Assembly: GCA_025667525.1 (NCBI GenBank)
Contig: CM046877.1
Coordinates: 260,063,706-260,127,705, forward strand
Origin: Glebionis coronaria
Taxonomy: Eukaryota > Streptophyta > Magnoliopsida > Asterales > Asteraceae
DNA: 64,000 bases
Direction: 5' to 3'
Part shown: positions 35,539 through 47,363 of the stretch, piece after piece
Layout of the letters: each line of letters starts with the position of its first letter
Position numbering within the stretch: position 1 is the stretch's first letter
Notes under the pieces: generated by a model
Told to the model about the DNA's origin: nothing
The model's database searches: none
What the model saw: only the letters and a program-made list of their open reading frames with translations
Made by a program: the position numbers and the translations under genes

Positions 35539-36252
35539 TTATTGAAGGAGGAGAATCCAACGAAGTAATCCAGGCTTAGCATCTTGCTTTGCCATGAGAT
35601 ACTTAATAGCCGAATGATTCGTATACACTATGCATTTAGCTAAGACGAGATATGGTCGGAACTTCTCAAATGCATACACCACGGCAAGGAACTCCTTCTC
35701 CGTTGTAGTGTATTTTAGTTGAGCCTCGGTCATTGTCTTGCTAGCATTGTGAATAGGAAAGAAATGCTTATCATGACGTTGCCCCAAAACGGCCCCAATA
35801 GCGTAATCACTAGCATCACACATGAGCTCAAAGGGCAGTTTCCAATTGGGAGCAACAAGAATGGGAGCTTCGGTAAGTTTCCTCTTAAGGATTTCAAAGG
35901 CTCGTACACAATCTTCGTCAAAGACAAAACGTGCCTCTTTTTCAAGAAGATGTGTAATGGGTTGAGAAATCTTCGAAAAATCCTTGATGAATCGACGATA
36001 AAAGCCCGCGTGGCCTAGGAAACTCCTAACTCCCTTAACGGTTTTGGGATGAGGTAATTTGGCGATGACGTCTACCTTAGCTTGATCTACCTCAATCCCC
36101 TCTTTCGAGACCTTGTGCCCTAAGACGATTCCACTTTTTACCATAAAATGACACTTTTCCCAATTGAGCACAAGGTTGGTTTCCTCACAACGTTTCAACA
36201 TTCTCTCAAGGTTCGACAAACACGAAGTGAACGAATTACACAGAAAAGTCAT
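35539..36252 (-). pseudogene. pol: Element A RT thumb and RNase H (frameshifted, mutated)
   Basis: It continues RT after the frameshift near 36240: CHFMVKSGIVLGHKVSKEGI, then KGVRSFLGHAGFYRRFIKDF. RNase H shows FELMCDASDYAIGAVLGQ with the first catalytic Asp. The usual T-D-H motif reads VYTNHSAIKYL, so a catalytic Asp appears replaced by Asn. The frame ends at a TAA after RWILLLQ. It is unlikely to be active. Confidence 0.88.
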
Positions 36253-37396
36253 CCATGAAGACTTCCATCGTCTTCTCGATCATGTCATGACAAATAGCCA
36301 TCATGCACTTTTGAAAAGTTCCCGGTGCATTGCAATGTCCGAATGGCATTCTACGATAGGCAAACGTTCCATATGGACACGTAAACGTAGTTTTTTCTTG
36401 ATCACGAGGATCGATGAGAATTTGGAAGTAACCGGAAAAACCATCTAAAAAGCAATAGAAATCGTTTCCCGCAAGACGCTCCAACATTTGGTCTATGAAG
36501 GGCAAGGGAAAATGGTCTTTTCGAGTGGCTTCATTCAACTTACGATAGTCAATGCACACTCTCCATCCAGTCACGAGTCTAGTGGGAATTAACTCGTTGG
36601 CATCGTTTGGCACAACGGTCATCCCTCCCTTTTTAGGGACACAATGGATAGGACTCACCAAAGGGCTATTGGAAATAGGGTAAATCATTCCCGCGTCAAG
36701 GAGTTTAAGGACTTCCTTTTTAATGACGTCGTGAATTTTGGGGTTCACCCTCCTTTGACTTTGGATTGCGGGCTTGTAATCCTCCTCCATTAAGAATTTG
36801 TGAGTACAAAACTTGGGATCGATCCCTTTAATGTCGGATAACTTCCACGCAATTACCCCTTTGTGATCCTTTAGAACATCGACAAGTGCGGTTTTTTCAT
36901 CATTCGAAAGTTCCTTCGCAATAATAACCGGCAACTTGTCGTCCTCCTCCAAATACACATATTCGAGATGAGGAGGTAAATCTTTCAACTCGAGGATAGG
37001 TGGTTCCTCAAGTAAAGATTTGGGCTCGATACTCATAACCTCCTCGGGTGGAGGAAATGGGAAATCGTTAAGAAAATCCTTGATAATCGAGAAGTCCTCA
37101 TCGTTGTCGAGGTCTTCGTCACAAGTACGTGGAACATCGAATTCTTCTAACGTAAAACCACCACCTTCAAATGGAGTGAAGGTTGGTGTCGAATTATCAA
37201 GAATTAGATCTAACATAGTGGGATTGCCACTAGTTTCTTCATCACCAAAACCTAGAACTTCTTGTGAAAATTCCTCGCAAACCACGTCAATCATATCAAC
37301 GAGGTTTATGGTTGCAACGGAATAAACATGAGAAATTTGAGAGTTTTGAGTTGCGTTTATAACAAGTTCCTCGTCGTTGAAACGTAAGGTGATCTT
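36236..37396 (-). pseudogene. pol: Element A reverse transcriptase (fingers/palm)
   Basis: Open from 37294. An acidic linker (EDLDNDEDFSIIKDFLNDFP) precedes RT: SPIHCVPKKGG, WRVCIDYRKLNEATRKDHF, FLDGFSGYFQI, PFGHCNAPGTFQ and the catalytic FMDD near the end. About five bases seem to be missing directly after FMDDFSV, because the frame stops at 36236 and the homologous text resumes in the frame of 36252. Upstream, a TGA at 37399-37397 separates it from protease. The protein is longer than the RT core because Athila has this acidic linker. Confidence 0.9.
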
Positions 37397-38728
37397 TCAA
37401 GCATGAACATCGATCAAAGCCATAGACGTATCTAAAAACGAACGACCTAAAATGAGAGGAACTTGAGGATCCGTGGGAATATCAACAACGATAAAGTCTA
37501 CGGGATAGTAGAACTTCCCCACTTTCACAAAAACGTCTTCCGCCAAACCACATGCGGGAATCGTGGAATGGTCAGCCAACTCGATAGACATTAGTGAAGG
37601 AGTAAGATTAGGAAGATTGAGCGACTTGAAGATTGCAAGTGGCATCAAGTTAATGCTAGCACCAAGATCGGCCAAGGCATAGCATTCCTCCATATCTTGA
37701 ATTGCACAAGGGATCAAAAATTTACCGGGATCACCGACTTTTTGAGGTATGCGATTAAGATAAACCGAAGAACAACTAGACAATTGGTGCAATTTATCCT
37801 TGTTGTTCAACATACTCTTAAAGTTAGCGGCAAATCGAGGCATCATGACCAAAGCATCGGTGAAACTCACATTAAAGTGAAAATCACGAAACATTTTCAT
37901 AAAAAGCTCAAATTGATAATTGTCGCGCTCTTGACGTTTCTCCTTCCTAAGTCTCGATGGATAGGGCAAAGGTGGTGTGGGTTGAGGCATAGTAGGCATA
38001 GCCTTTGGAATATCGGGTTCCAATGATGGTAATGGGTCAACCGTAGGTGTGGCATGAGCGGTACTTCGTGGGATTAGGACATGCTCCTTTTGGACCACCA
38101 CCTCGGGTTCTTCCTCAATTGCTTCCTCCGTAGGAGCAATTGGTTGAGGAGTCGGTTCCTTAAGTGTCTTACCACTATGTGTGGTAATCACTTTCATCTC
38201 ACCCTTAGGGTTGGATACGGTGTTGCTAGGAAGACTACTCAAAGACGGTTTACACATTATTGCCTCAAAAATAGATGAGATGTTATCTTCAAACATGGAT
38301 TGCCTCAATACGGCCTCGGTTTGCCTTTTCTCGGCCTTAATCATATCTTGTTTAATCTCATGTTGCCCTTGTTCCATTTTTTGTTGGTTTTGTTGTAACC
38401 TAGTGACATTTCCGTCCATTTTGTTTGTGTGGCTCTTAAGTTCATTAGCTAACTCATTTTTCAACTCTTTCTTCAAGTCGTTCTTAAACTCGGATCTTAG
38501 GCTAATGATTTCTCTTTGAATATTGTCAAACCTAGCATCATTCCCATTAGCGTATTCAACAAATTCATTTGGAATTTCTTTCAACGTTTGCAAACCTTTG
38601 TTGTTGTTTTGAAAATCATTTTGATTTTTGTTTGAAACTTGATTATTAGCCCCTTGATTACCATAGTTTCCCTTGTTGAAATTGTTTTTGAAACCAACTT
38701 GATTGTTGCGATAGTTATTGTTAGCATT
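37397..38728 (-). pseudogene. pol: Element A Gag C-terminus and protease
   Basis: It follows a TAA at 38731-38729 in the same frame. The first part is Asn-rich, then come a long charged helical stretch (KNDLKKELKNELANELKSH, QQNQQKMEQGQHEI) and a proline-rich linker. The retropepsin follows with active site DLGASINLMP (near 37665) and the flap/terminal string PLILGRSFLDT. The frame ends at TGA after DVHA. The open stretch (38593-37397) is 398 codons. Protease motifs look intact, so loss of function is due to the surrounding stops. Confidence 0.85.
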
Positions 38729-39813
38729 TTAGTTTGAACCAAAACCCGGTGGAGTCAGTTGATTAGAGCGGGAAACTTGACCGTTTTGGTTGTAATTTCC
38801 CGTGGCCGCGAAGGCACTCGAAGTGTTACCACCGTTGGTAATGCACTCGGAGAAATCATGACCTCCACCACAATACATGCAAGAAACCTCAACGCTTTAG
38901 CCGTAGCGGGAGCACTTGGTTCACCAACTTTAAACTCAATCAAAAGTCCTTTTAACTTATCAAAAATCTTGTTTTCCAAGTTCGCCTCAATTTGGCAAGC
39001 ATCGATGGTAGTAGACAAAGAAGGTGAAGCCGAAGACGAAGCCTTACGAACACTAGACGTGCTACGAGGACTATACACCTTAGATCTATTCTCAATTATC
39101 ACCAAAGATTCCTCAACTGTTGTACACAAAAAATTACCACCCGCGGCGGCATTCAAATAATCCCTTTCATGATCATTAAGTCCATTGTAAAACGTGTCAA
39201 TTTGATGTATGTCGGAAAAACCGTGATGAGGACATTCATGTAACATTTCCTTAAACCTATTCCAAGCCGTTGAAAAACTTTCATTAAACTCTTGTGAAAA
39301 CTTTGAAATCTCGTTTTTCAAGTGCGTAGTCTTAGAGGGCGGAAAAAATTAGTTCACAAACTTAGACACGAGATCCTTCCACGTCAATATAGAATTGGGT
39401 GGCTCTTTCTCTAACCAAATTTTAGCAGGCCCCGCTAAGGAATACAAAAAAAGCATCATCTTAATCGAGTCATTCGAGACATCCTTAAACTTGCAAGTGG
39501 CGGTAAGACGATTGAATTGGCGGATATGGTTATGTGGATTGTACTTCTCATCACCACGTAATTTGTTGTTTTGGATCATCGACAACAAACCCGTTTTCAC
39601 CTCAAAATTCTCCGCAAGGATAGCGGGAATCACAATAGCCTCTCCATAACCCTCGGTGGGTGCTTGAAGTAACTCCATCATAGTTCGATTTGCCATGGTT
39701 GGTGCTTCTCTTACAATGGGTTCGTCAATAGGAGACTCCTCACTAGAAAGATTGGGAGTGGGAGTTTTGTTCTTTTGTTTACGTGCACGTCTTGCTTGAT
39801 TACGAGTTAGCAT
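38729..39813 (-). pseudogene. gag: Element A gag (broken)
   Basis: The likely start is the ATG at 39813 (MLTRNQARRARKQK), which gives the basic N-terminus usual for Athila Gag; an ATG 21 codons earlier also exists. The capsid shows EGYGEAIVIPAI, HNHIRQFNRLTATCKFKD, LAGPAKIWLEKEPPNSI and TWKDLVSKFVN. A TAA interrupts there (39351-39349) and the frame continues FFPPSKTTHLKNEI, TAWNRFKEMLHECPHHGF and IDTFYNGLNDHERDYLNAA. A frameshift near 38890 precedes the zinc knuckle C-MY-C-GGG-H-DFSE-C. A last TAA lies at 38731-38729. Confidence 0.88.
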
Positions 39814-40538
39814 AAACGTCACGTAGAACGAGGGGACGAGAAAAGAAGATTCTTTTTGGTGTTTTGTATTTTGCAATATTTTGTGGTTTTTGTTTGTATT
39901 AACCTTTTTGGATCTTGGTGAATGTATTAAGTAGACAAAAATCTACAAATCTCCTCCTTAATCAAATCTCTCGATTAAAGAAGCCTCAAGGAATGAAAAC
40001 GATCACATGAAGTGAACGCCTTCGATGACTTTAGAACGTTGGTGGAACACCAAAACGTTCAAGAGGGTTTAATCAATGGAAACCAAGAAAATATATATGA
40101 TACTTAGTAATACTTTGGGCGGCAAAACCCTCGATTAGCTCTCAAAATCAAATACTCACAAGCAAGCGGGGAAACGAGGCGGCGCGAAGCACTTAAGATC
40201 CTTTTTCCTTAGGATATATTTTATAATATCCGCCTTATACCCACCTTATAGTTTGTATTTTTCAAGATTGAGCTTCACGAAAGTATTTATCTATTTTTGC
40301 CTTTTTCTTTGGTTTGAGATTCGAATACAATGATTGGGTAATGACCTCCCAAGTCAAGGTTGTGATTTCTCACGTATTTGGAGTACTTGTGAATTTATTG
40401 TTCTACGTATACAATATAGTAATAGTATTCACAAAAAAACGAAAAACCGATAATACGTATTAGTAGAGTGCTACTAATACAAATACTTATTATGGCTATA
40501 TAAAAAAAACAATTGTTCAAATCAAAACACAACACGCC
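39814..40538 (-). other. Element A leader between primer site and gag
   Basis: This is about 0.7 kb without a sustained frame. On the plus strand it contains 'gattgagcttcacgaaag' near 40266 and A/T-rich text. It is the normal position for the 5' untranslated leader and packaging signals. I see no specific motif. Confidence 0.6.
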
Positions 40539-40556
40539 TCCCCGGCAGCGGCGCCA
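40539..40556 (-). other. Element A primer-binding site (tRNA-Asp type)
   Basis: The minus strand reads TGGCGCCGCTGCCGGGGA, three bases after the LTR end ...CATCA. It is the Athila-type site and fixes the orientation as minus. Confidence 0.9.
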
Positions 40557-40559
40557 AAA

Positions 40560-42655
40560 TGATGTAGTGATTTTACTACTCTTTAGGAAAAGAGAGCAAA
40601 AAGGGTAAGCACGACGATTTAGGAAAACCGTGTGTAAATGACCCTAAAATGAGTTCGTTCTCAAGGAGGCTAGTGCGTTATGTGTGTAATGACTTGGATT
40701 AGATTTGTGATTATATTTTTGAGAAAGAAAAATAGAAATGAGATTAGAAGAGAATGACGGTTACGAAGACGGAATAAACTAAGTCGAAAAAGGTGTGCAC
40801 GTGAAACCGTAAAAAGCACTAAAATTAAATTTTCCCTAAAAATTCCTAAAAATCACTAAAAATCCACAATAATATTCTAAGAGTTTACAAAAAATCCAAA
40901 CTTGCCAAAACCTTTTAATTAATTAAATAATGACTTTTTAATGCTAATTAAAGCCCTAAAATCAAAATTAATTATTAAAATGTCCCAAACAAGATCTTAA
41001 AGTTTGTAAACCTCAAAAATACCCTAATTAAGCTAAAAAGTATTTTTCAAAATTTTAAAACCACTAAAAACTATTTTTAAACAATTAAAAACTACTAAAA
41101 TCAATTAAAACTTAAATTAATTCTAGAAAATAATTGAAAGACTCTAAAAATATTTGGAAAGTTGCAAAATTCCTAATTAAGTGTCTACAATCTAGGAAAA
41201 ATATAAAAACTTAGAAAATCAGCCTTTTAATTTTTAATAATAAAATAATATTAAAATAATATTAAAAATCCAAAAATCATAAAAAATTCTAAAAACTTGC
41301 AAACCCAGAAATGAAAGTGAAATTACCTAAATACCCTTAATGGGCTTAGAAATTGGGCTAAACCCAAAACAGAACCTTAATGGGCCAAAATTGAGCCCAA
41401 TATAAAAAAGTGTCCAATTAAGCCCAAAAAGCACTACTTGACTCAAAATTTGATTTTAAACAACTTTTTCCAAAGGCCCAAATGCTGAAAGTGTGAAATA
41501 AGCTAGCTTATACCAAACAGCTTATTCTTAATGGGCTTTTTGGCCCATTAAGCTATAAGCCAATGCCATAAGCTGAAATTAAACACACAAGCTTCTTTTG
41601 TCCTAAATAAGACTTCTGCAAAAAGAAATTTGAAATAAGCCCAAGGAATAAGCCTAAAAATGCAATAAGCAATCTACAGAAAACGACAAAATAGTCGTTT
41701 TTGAGTTCTAGGCCACCCCAAGTGCTGATTCAAGTTTCTATAGCTTTTAAATGACTTAATTAAGCAAAATCAACAAAGAGTTTTCAAATAAGCTGACTCA
41801 ATAAGCTGGAAAAATCAAATACACACTTATGTAAAAGTCAAATAAGTTGGTTTTCTAGTAAAATGTCAAAGTCAAAGTCCAATAAGCTCCAGTCTACTCA
41901 AATGGGTCAAATAATGAAGATCTATCACAAAAAATAAGTTGTTGCAAGTCTGGATAAGCTAAAATAGCTTATTGATAAGCTGAGTACAAGTTTACACTAG
42001 CAGGCGCTAGTTTTGGGTGTTGAGCAGTGGGAACTTTTCCCACTACTTGACTTATAGACTTTTTTGTCTTTAGTGAACCTTTTTGGGATTCAGATTACAC
42101 AAAGGCACCCAAATGATCTTTGGATCATAAGGAGTCAATAACAATCAAAAATTCACAAACACAATCACCCAATTTGCACAGATTAATCAATAAAGCACCA
42201 GATGTTGCACAGACATGAACAAATAAGCAGAACAGGTTCAATAAGCAAATTTAGCACAATTTAGCCAGCCAAATTCAACCAAATGCATACACAAGCTATA
42301 TTAAACTTAAATGAACAAGTCTAAACAAGTTTCATGCAAGGATTCAAAGAATTAAGCAAGATTCAAGCACCTTAAGTTACTGATGAACACAAGAACATGC
42401 AATTTTTCACTTTGCTGATGTATTTGACACACAAGCCAGATTCAACACCTCAGATCTATCAAGTATGTTATCTTAATGATGTTTAAATAGATTTTATCCC
42501 TAAACGTGCATAAACTCTAGGTTTTCCAAAATTTTAGGTCAAAAACAGTCAAACTCACAAAGTTATAGCACAATCTTTGATTCAAGGTTTCAAACCACAA
42601 AACTTGCAGCAAAACACTCTCAAACAAGTGTATATCAGATACCAAGCACAAATAA
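40560..42655 (-). repeat. Element A 5' LTR, inner segment
   Basis: This is the copy of 28014-30155 that lies next to the primer site. It is cut at 42655 by F inside 'accaagcacaaataa', a word seen uninterrupted at 30142-30156 in the other LTR. It lacks one 'aaaataatatt' unit and about 18 bases relative to the other copy. No gene is visible; the frame at 42517-42741 spans the LTR/F junction by chance. Confidence 0.93.
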
Positions 42656-45600
42656 TGTGACAAATCTAACATTTTCAGGTAGTTAAATATTTTCTCGTAT
42701 AATATTTTGAAACTTATTTTTATGTTGGTTGACGAACTCACAATTTACGGATTTAAATTTGGGCTTACGTGCATAATTTGGCGTCTTTTACGACTAAACC
42801 GGAAACCTTAGGATTTCGTATTTACGTTTTTGAACTCCGTTTTTGATGAGACAATTTTAATTGGATTCGTTTTGTGACGGTGATTCATAATTTATAAAAA
42901 CGTTTTTCGTAAAACGACCCGAGGGCACGCAAATCGAGAAAACTAGAATCGAGAAATACCCGTAAACTAGTGAGATGGGACAAAACACTTTGCCCCATCC
43001 CACTAGCTTACATGGGACGGCCAAAACACCTCACCACCATTAGGTGGCACTAACTTAACTTGTTTAAGAACAAGTGTAAGCCTTAGCTTACACTTTAGGC
43101 TAAACTACCACCAAACTTTACAAAACCAACACATGGTTTTCACTTAACCATTTCATCCATGCAATTTACTCTCAAACTCTCTCTACTTCACCATAGGTGC
43201 CGTCCCATATCAAGCCATAAACACCATTTTTGATCTCTTCCAACTACAAACCACATGTTTACTAGTCCTATTAAGGTGTTTCCTTGAAACCTTGATCATT
43301 TGGTGGCCATATAACCAACTTTGGAGGTGATTTGCTTGTGTCCTAGGGCTGATTTTCCAACATATGATCTTGCTATTTGATGGTCTTGGAGATACTTGTT
43401 GTGTTCATCAAGTTCTTGCCTTCTTAAAACAAGAAATCCACTTGGATTGGTAAAGAAGATCATCCTCTACATTTTTCTCTTATTATTTTGTAAAGAACAA
43501 ATGTATTTTCTTTCATTTTGTATATGTATATGATGTATATATGATGATAAAAATGTTGTGTGGGGATCAAGTGTTGATAAATATGCTTAAAAATGATGAT
43601 AACCATAAGAAATGAAGCTAAAATCATGTCTAATTAGTTGGCTGTATGAAAACAGTAGATAACCAAATGAAGAACTGATAAAAATGCATGGTTTGATCTA
43701 TTTACAGTAAAGTAGATGATGTTATACACATGTGAGAGTTGGCCATGCAATGGAATCAAAATAATGAGTGAGATATGATCAAAACAAGTTAGGTAGTACA
43801 ATCTGAATAAGCAGTTTTGTAGGGACTGTTAAGACAACTTAAGCTTAAAATGGGCAGTAGCTATAACTAAGTTATATTTAGCACATATCATGAAGAAGTT
43901 TTCATTTAAAAATGAGCTTCTAAGTCATTGTAGAACTCTAGATATGATAAAAATGGTGAATGTGAAGTTAAAAATCAGATTTTGGAAATAATGTTTATTA
44001 TTATTATATAAGCACTCACTTTATAATTTATAAAATGTAAAGTATAAACCCACTAACTTGTAAAACTTAATTATATAAATGTATAAAAGGTTAATTAAAT
44101 GGGTAAAATATATAAATGGTGGTAAAAGTAATATTTATAAGTAATAAAAACTATAAACTTTATTTTTACGACTTTTTCGGCTATCTCCGTGAAATTAACG
44201 TTTTTCATCAAATAAAACTTAGACGACCAAACCCGTCTAATGTAAAGTTTATAAAAGATATATACTGATGTATAAGTAACTAAGACAAGTAAAAACCGAT
44301 AAAACCCGAACTATAAGAATTACGGACAATTACGAGCTAACTAAACCTATTAGACTAATAATTGGACTTAATAAGATAAATACTTGTAAAAAGAATTATT
44401 TGGGCTTAACCCAATAGGGCCCAACATGAAAAGTATATATACTGATCTTATAAGTATAAAATGGGTAAAAACAAGTAAAAGAACTTATAAAAGACTTAAT
44501 GAATTTAAAATAGGTAAAATCGGTAAAACTAGTGAACTAGTAAGACGATACTAAAACGTAAACACTAAAATGAGTAAATGAGGATTTATAAACCCACTTG
44601 ATCATCATCATATGTACAATAATCATATATATGTATATTGTTATTTTGATAAAAGTCATTGGACCGAGTCTAAGACCGATTATTATTTATATAGGTTTCC
44701 GTGACCGAAGCACGCCCGTAGCCGATAATCCGCCTTTCATTAACAACGTGAGTTCATAGCCTCGCACTCTTTTAAATGTTTTATAAAATGATTTGTAAAC
44801 CCGCGATGGAGATAACATGCTAGATTTTTATAAAAATAGAACACAAGTAGTCCCGATTGTATGCTTAATGAGATGGACCCGAATGATGCTATGACCCTAT
44901 ATTCGAGACTAAAAGGATTATTAGTAGTTAGGTTATGTCACTTAAAGTCCCATTAGTATGAATTGTGAACTACCGGGATTTGGTAGACGCTTATGCATTT
45001 GATAGTACTATTTGGGGACGATCACCCCAGTTCGCGCCTTGACGGTTGATCCCCGTCGTACCACATTGATTGGTAAGCGAATTTATGTATGAGAAGATTC
45101 CATAGCGTGATTTTTGTGACGACACGCTAACTTAGATGGGCAAATTGTTTGTCGGGTTCGCGACCCGCTGTTTTCACAGTAAGGTAACAATGTCATGCGG
45201 CTAATAATAATCCTATACAACCTAATACAATAATAAACGATAACGACGCTATTACGATGAATATATTACCTATCATGGTAATATAGAGACTGCGGTCTCA
45301 TGGACGGTTTTCAGATGTATGCTTGATTTATATATTGCCTGACTAGCAATATGTGGACTTACTTCCGATATTATACTTGTGTTCTGATTTTAAATGATTG
45401 TAAATGATTGTTTTATATAACGGTTTTCATTAAACTCTATGAATTCACTCAGCATTCGCTGATATGATTTTTGCATGTTTTCTATCTCAGGTGCTTGAAG
45501 GTAATCCGGATGGAGATCGACTCTGATGGCCCACACTTAATATTAAAAATGTTCATTCGATCTGTGTTTTGTAAACTTAATGACCTGTATAATTTGGGAC

Positions 45601-45755
45601 CTGTTGTACACTTTTAAACCTTTTTATCGAATGAATGTTTGTTAAACCTTGTACAACCATTTTTATGTGTTGTCTATGATTGGAGTTATTGTGCTATCCC
45701 GTAACACTCTGAAAGACCCTTCCGCTGTACCGATATGAAAATTGAGAGTGTTACA
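42656..45755 (+). repeat. Element F 5' LTR (3100 bp)
   Basis: TGTGACAAATC to GAGTGTTACA. It contains the 'ggttatgtcactt...gagaagat' core (44931-45098) that it shares with E. There is no protein-coding content. A promoter should lie here, but with several TATA-like words (for example tatataaatg near 44070) I cannot choose one. Confidence 0.95.
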
Positions 45756-45756
45756 G

Positions 45757-45770
45757 TTTGGTACCAGAGC
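45757..45770 (+). other. Element F primer-binding site (initiator tRNA-Met type)
   Basis: The sequence tttggtaccagagc lies one base after the LTR. It differs from the E site by T to C inside TGGTATC. Confidence 0.88.
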
Positions 45771-46048
45771 TCTCGTTGTAGAGAACAAAAGATTTTTAAA
45801 AACCAAGGTTTTGAACAAAACTTTTCAAAATCTTTTGACAATGAACATTTGAGAAAATATTTGAAAAATCTTTTGACTATAACGGTGCCAGAGATCTCCG
45901 ACGTTACCAACAAGCCTTATTGAGAAGATATATATTTTGATATATATAATTTAATTTATATATATGTATATATCGTGATTTCATTATGTAATTGTTTAAC
46001 TAGTATGTTATCCTAATACGAGATAAATATATATAAATGCAGATTGTC
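45771..46048 (+). other. Element F leader with very AT-rich stretch ending in 'atgcag'
   Basis: After the primer site comes a region that aligns with E at 8116-8385. It includes 'aatcttttgactataacggtgcc' (split between 45866 and 45890) and then about 110 bases of almost pure A/T with 'tatatata' runs. It ends aaatgcag just before the extra ORF. In B the same point reads tttgcag. This looks like a 3' splice site, but the donor is not clear. A leader intron is possible, not shown. Confidence 0.4.
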
Positions 46049-47077
46049 ATGGCTGACCCTAATATTCCTGTAGAAAACCATGCTATTCCCGAACCTAATA
46101 TAGAAGATGATCCTTATTTAGACTTAGTAGATTTTGATATTGATGACGAGGAGGAACCATTTGAGGATCCTGAGCCCGAGTTAGGACTAGGAGATCAGAT
46201 TGCCCCTCAGGTAGACTTAGTAGAGAATGAGATTGAGAATGTGGGTAATGAGGACGTGGATATTGAGAATGCTGATATTGAGGATGAGAATGAGATTGGG
46301 TTAGATGAGTTAGATGATGAGATAGACGACGAGGATGTCGAGGAGGATGTAGGTATAGAGGTTGAGGTTGATGACGATGAGGAAGTTGAGCTCATATATC
46401 CGTATGATGTTCCAGAGGGCGAGCCTTTGCCCCCACCAGTTTGTTTGTCTGATTCCGAGGATGAGTTACCTAGGGATGAAATGTCTGAATCGTCTGAATC
46501 TGATTCTGAATCAGAGGAGGATGAGGATGACGATGCACCTGACGGTACCGACGGTATTGCTGCTCGTAGACGTGAGATAGGAGAGTCGTCTAGTACTCGA
46601 GAGGCTACTCATATTGATGGTCTTGCACCATGGGCCTTGAGACGTGATCTAGATGCTTCCCGTGTTAAGAGTTGTGTGACAGAGGTTGGATTAGGTGTTG
46701 TTCAGACTCAGGTTGCTTATTTGGAGTCGAAGGCAAAGATTGGAGAGAAAGAGCGAGAATTGCTTAGTTTGGATTTGAGTGATGTAGAACGTGGATTGAA
46801 TGAGGCATTTAGGAGGTTATCGGTGTTGGAAAGTGGTGAGTATGCTGCTATGAAGAGAAAGGTGAATTCTTTGGAGATTCAGTTGAGTGTGGCTCGTGCG
46901 ATGCATGAGAAAGCCGAAAAGGAGTTAAATATATCCGTGGGTTGGAACAGTAGATTTTATGCTGACATGGTTGAAAGAGGAGTAATCCGTAAGCGCCCAG
47001 CTGAAGATGTGTCTAGTGATCGTCCGGCGAAGATCCAGAAGACGACGGATGATGGACCATCTGGCGGTTCTCAGTAA
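46049..47077 (+). CDS. Element F extra ORF upstream of gag: acidic, coiled-coil-like protein with basic C-terminus
   Basis: I place the start at the ATG of MADPNIPVEN (342 codons). An in-frame ATG four codons earlier exists, but B begins at the MADPN-equivalent site. Residues 1-150 are extremely acidic (DDEIDDEDVEEDVGIEVE and similar). A Ser/Glu-rich segment follows (SESSESDSESEEDEDD, about 151-166). A charged, leucine-rich stretch (about 215-290: AKIGEKERELLSLDLSDVE, MKRKVNSLEIQLSVARAM) is likely coiled coil. The end carries RKRPAEDVSSDRPAKIQK, which resembles a bipartite nuclear localisation signal. It lies 286 bases before gag in another frame. I do not recognise a family. Composition and position suggest an accessory nuclear or chromatin-binding protein, which is inference. 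Element B has a decayed counterpart. Confidence 0.75.
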   Translation: MADPNIPVENHAIPEPNIEDDPYLDLVDFDIDDEEEPFEDPEPELGLGDQIAPQVDLVENEIENVGNEDVDIENADIEDENEIGLDELDDEIDDEDVEEDVGIEVEVDDDEEVELIYPYDVPEGEPLPPPVCLSDSEDELPRDEMSESSESDSESEEDEDDDAPDGTDGIAARRREIGESSSTREATHIDGLAPWALRRDLDASRVKSCVTEVGLGVVQTQVAYLESKAKIGEKERELLSLDLSDVERGLNEAFRRLSVLESGEYAAMKRKVNSLEIQLSVARAMHEKAEKELNISVGWNSRFYADMVERGVIRKRPAEDVSSDRPAKIQKTTDDGPSGGSQ

Positions 47078-47363
47078 ACCAGTCTGTATTTAGTAGTGAC
47101 CTTTAGATCTTTTGTGTATATAGCTTTGGCTGAACCGACTTGTTAGTTGTAGACTTGGCACGAATTTTGAGTGTATATAGTGTTAGAACTTTGATATGGA
47201 TGTACTAAGACAATACTTTTGTTTCAGATCGAATGAAATATGTATCTTGTCTTGAATTCCATATTGTGCCTTATTTGTATCTTGATTATGAATTCGATCC
47301 GTATTATATGAATCCTTTGTTGGGTGAATGCTTAATGCTTTGAAATTGTGGAATTATAGAACT
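47078..47363 (+). other. Spacer between the F extra ORF and gag-pol
   Basis: This 286-base spacer has stops in all frames and several ATGs, and no recognised motif. How ribosomes reach gag-pol downstream of a 342-codon ORF is not evident: a spliced or separate transcript, reinitiation or internal entry would be needed. Confidence 0.55.

Noticed and set aside
46207..46395. Serine-rich minus-strand ORF
   Set aside because: Mirror of the acidic GAT/GAG codons in the F extra ORF; a codon artefact.
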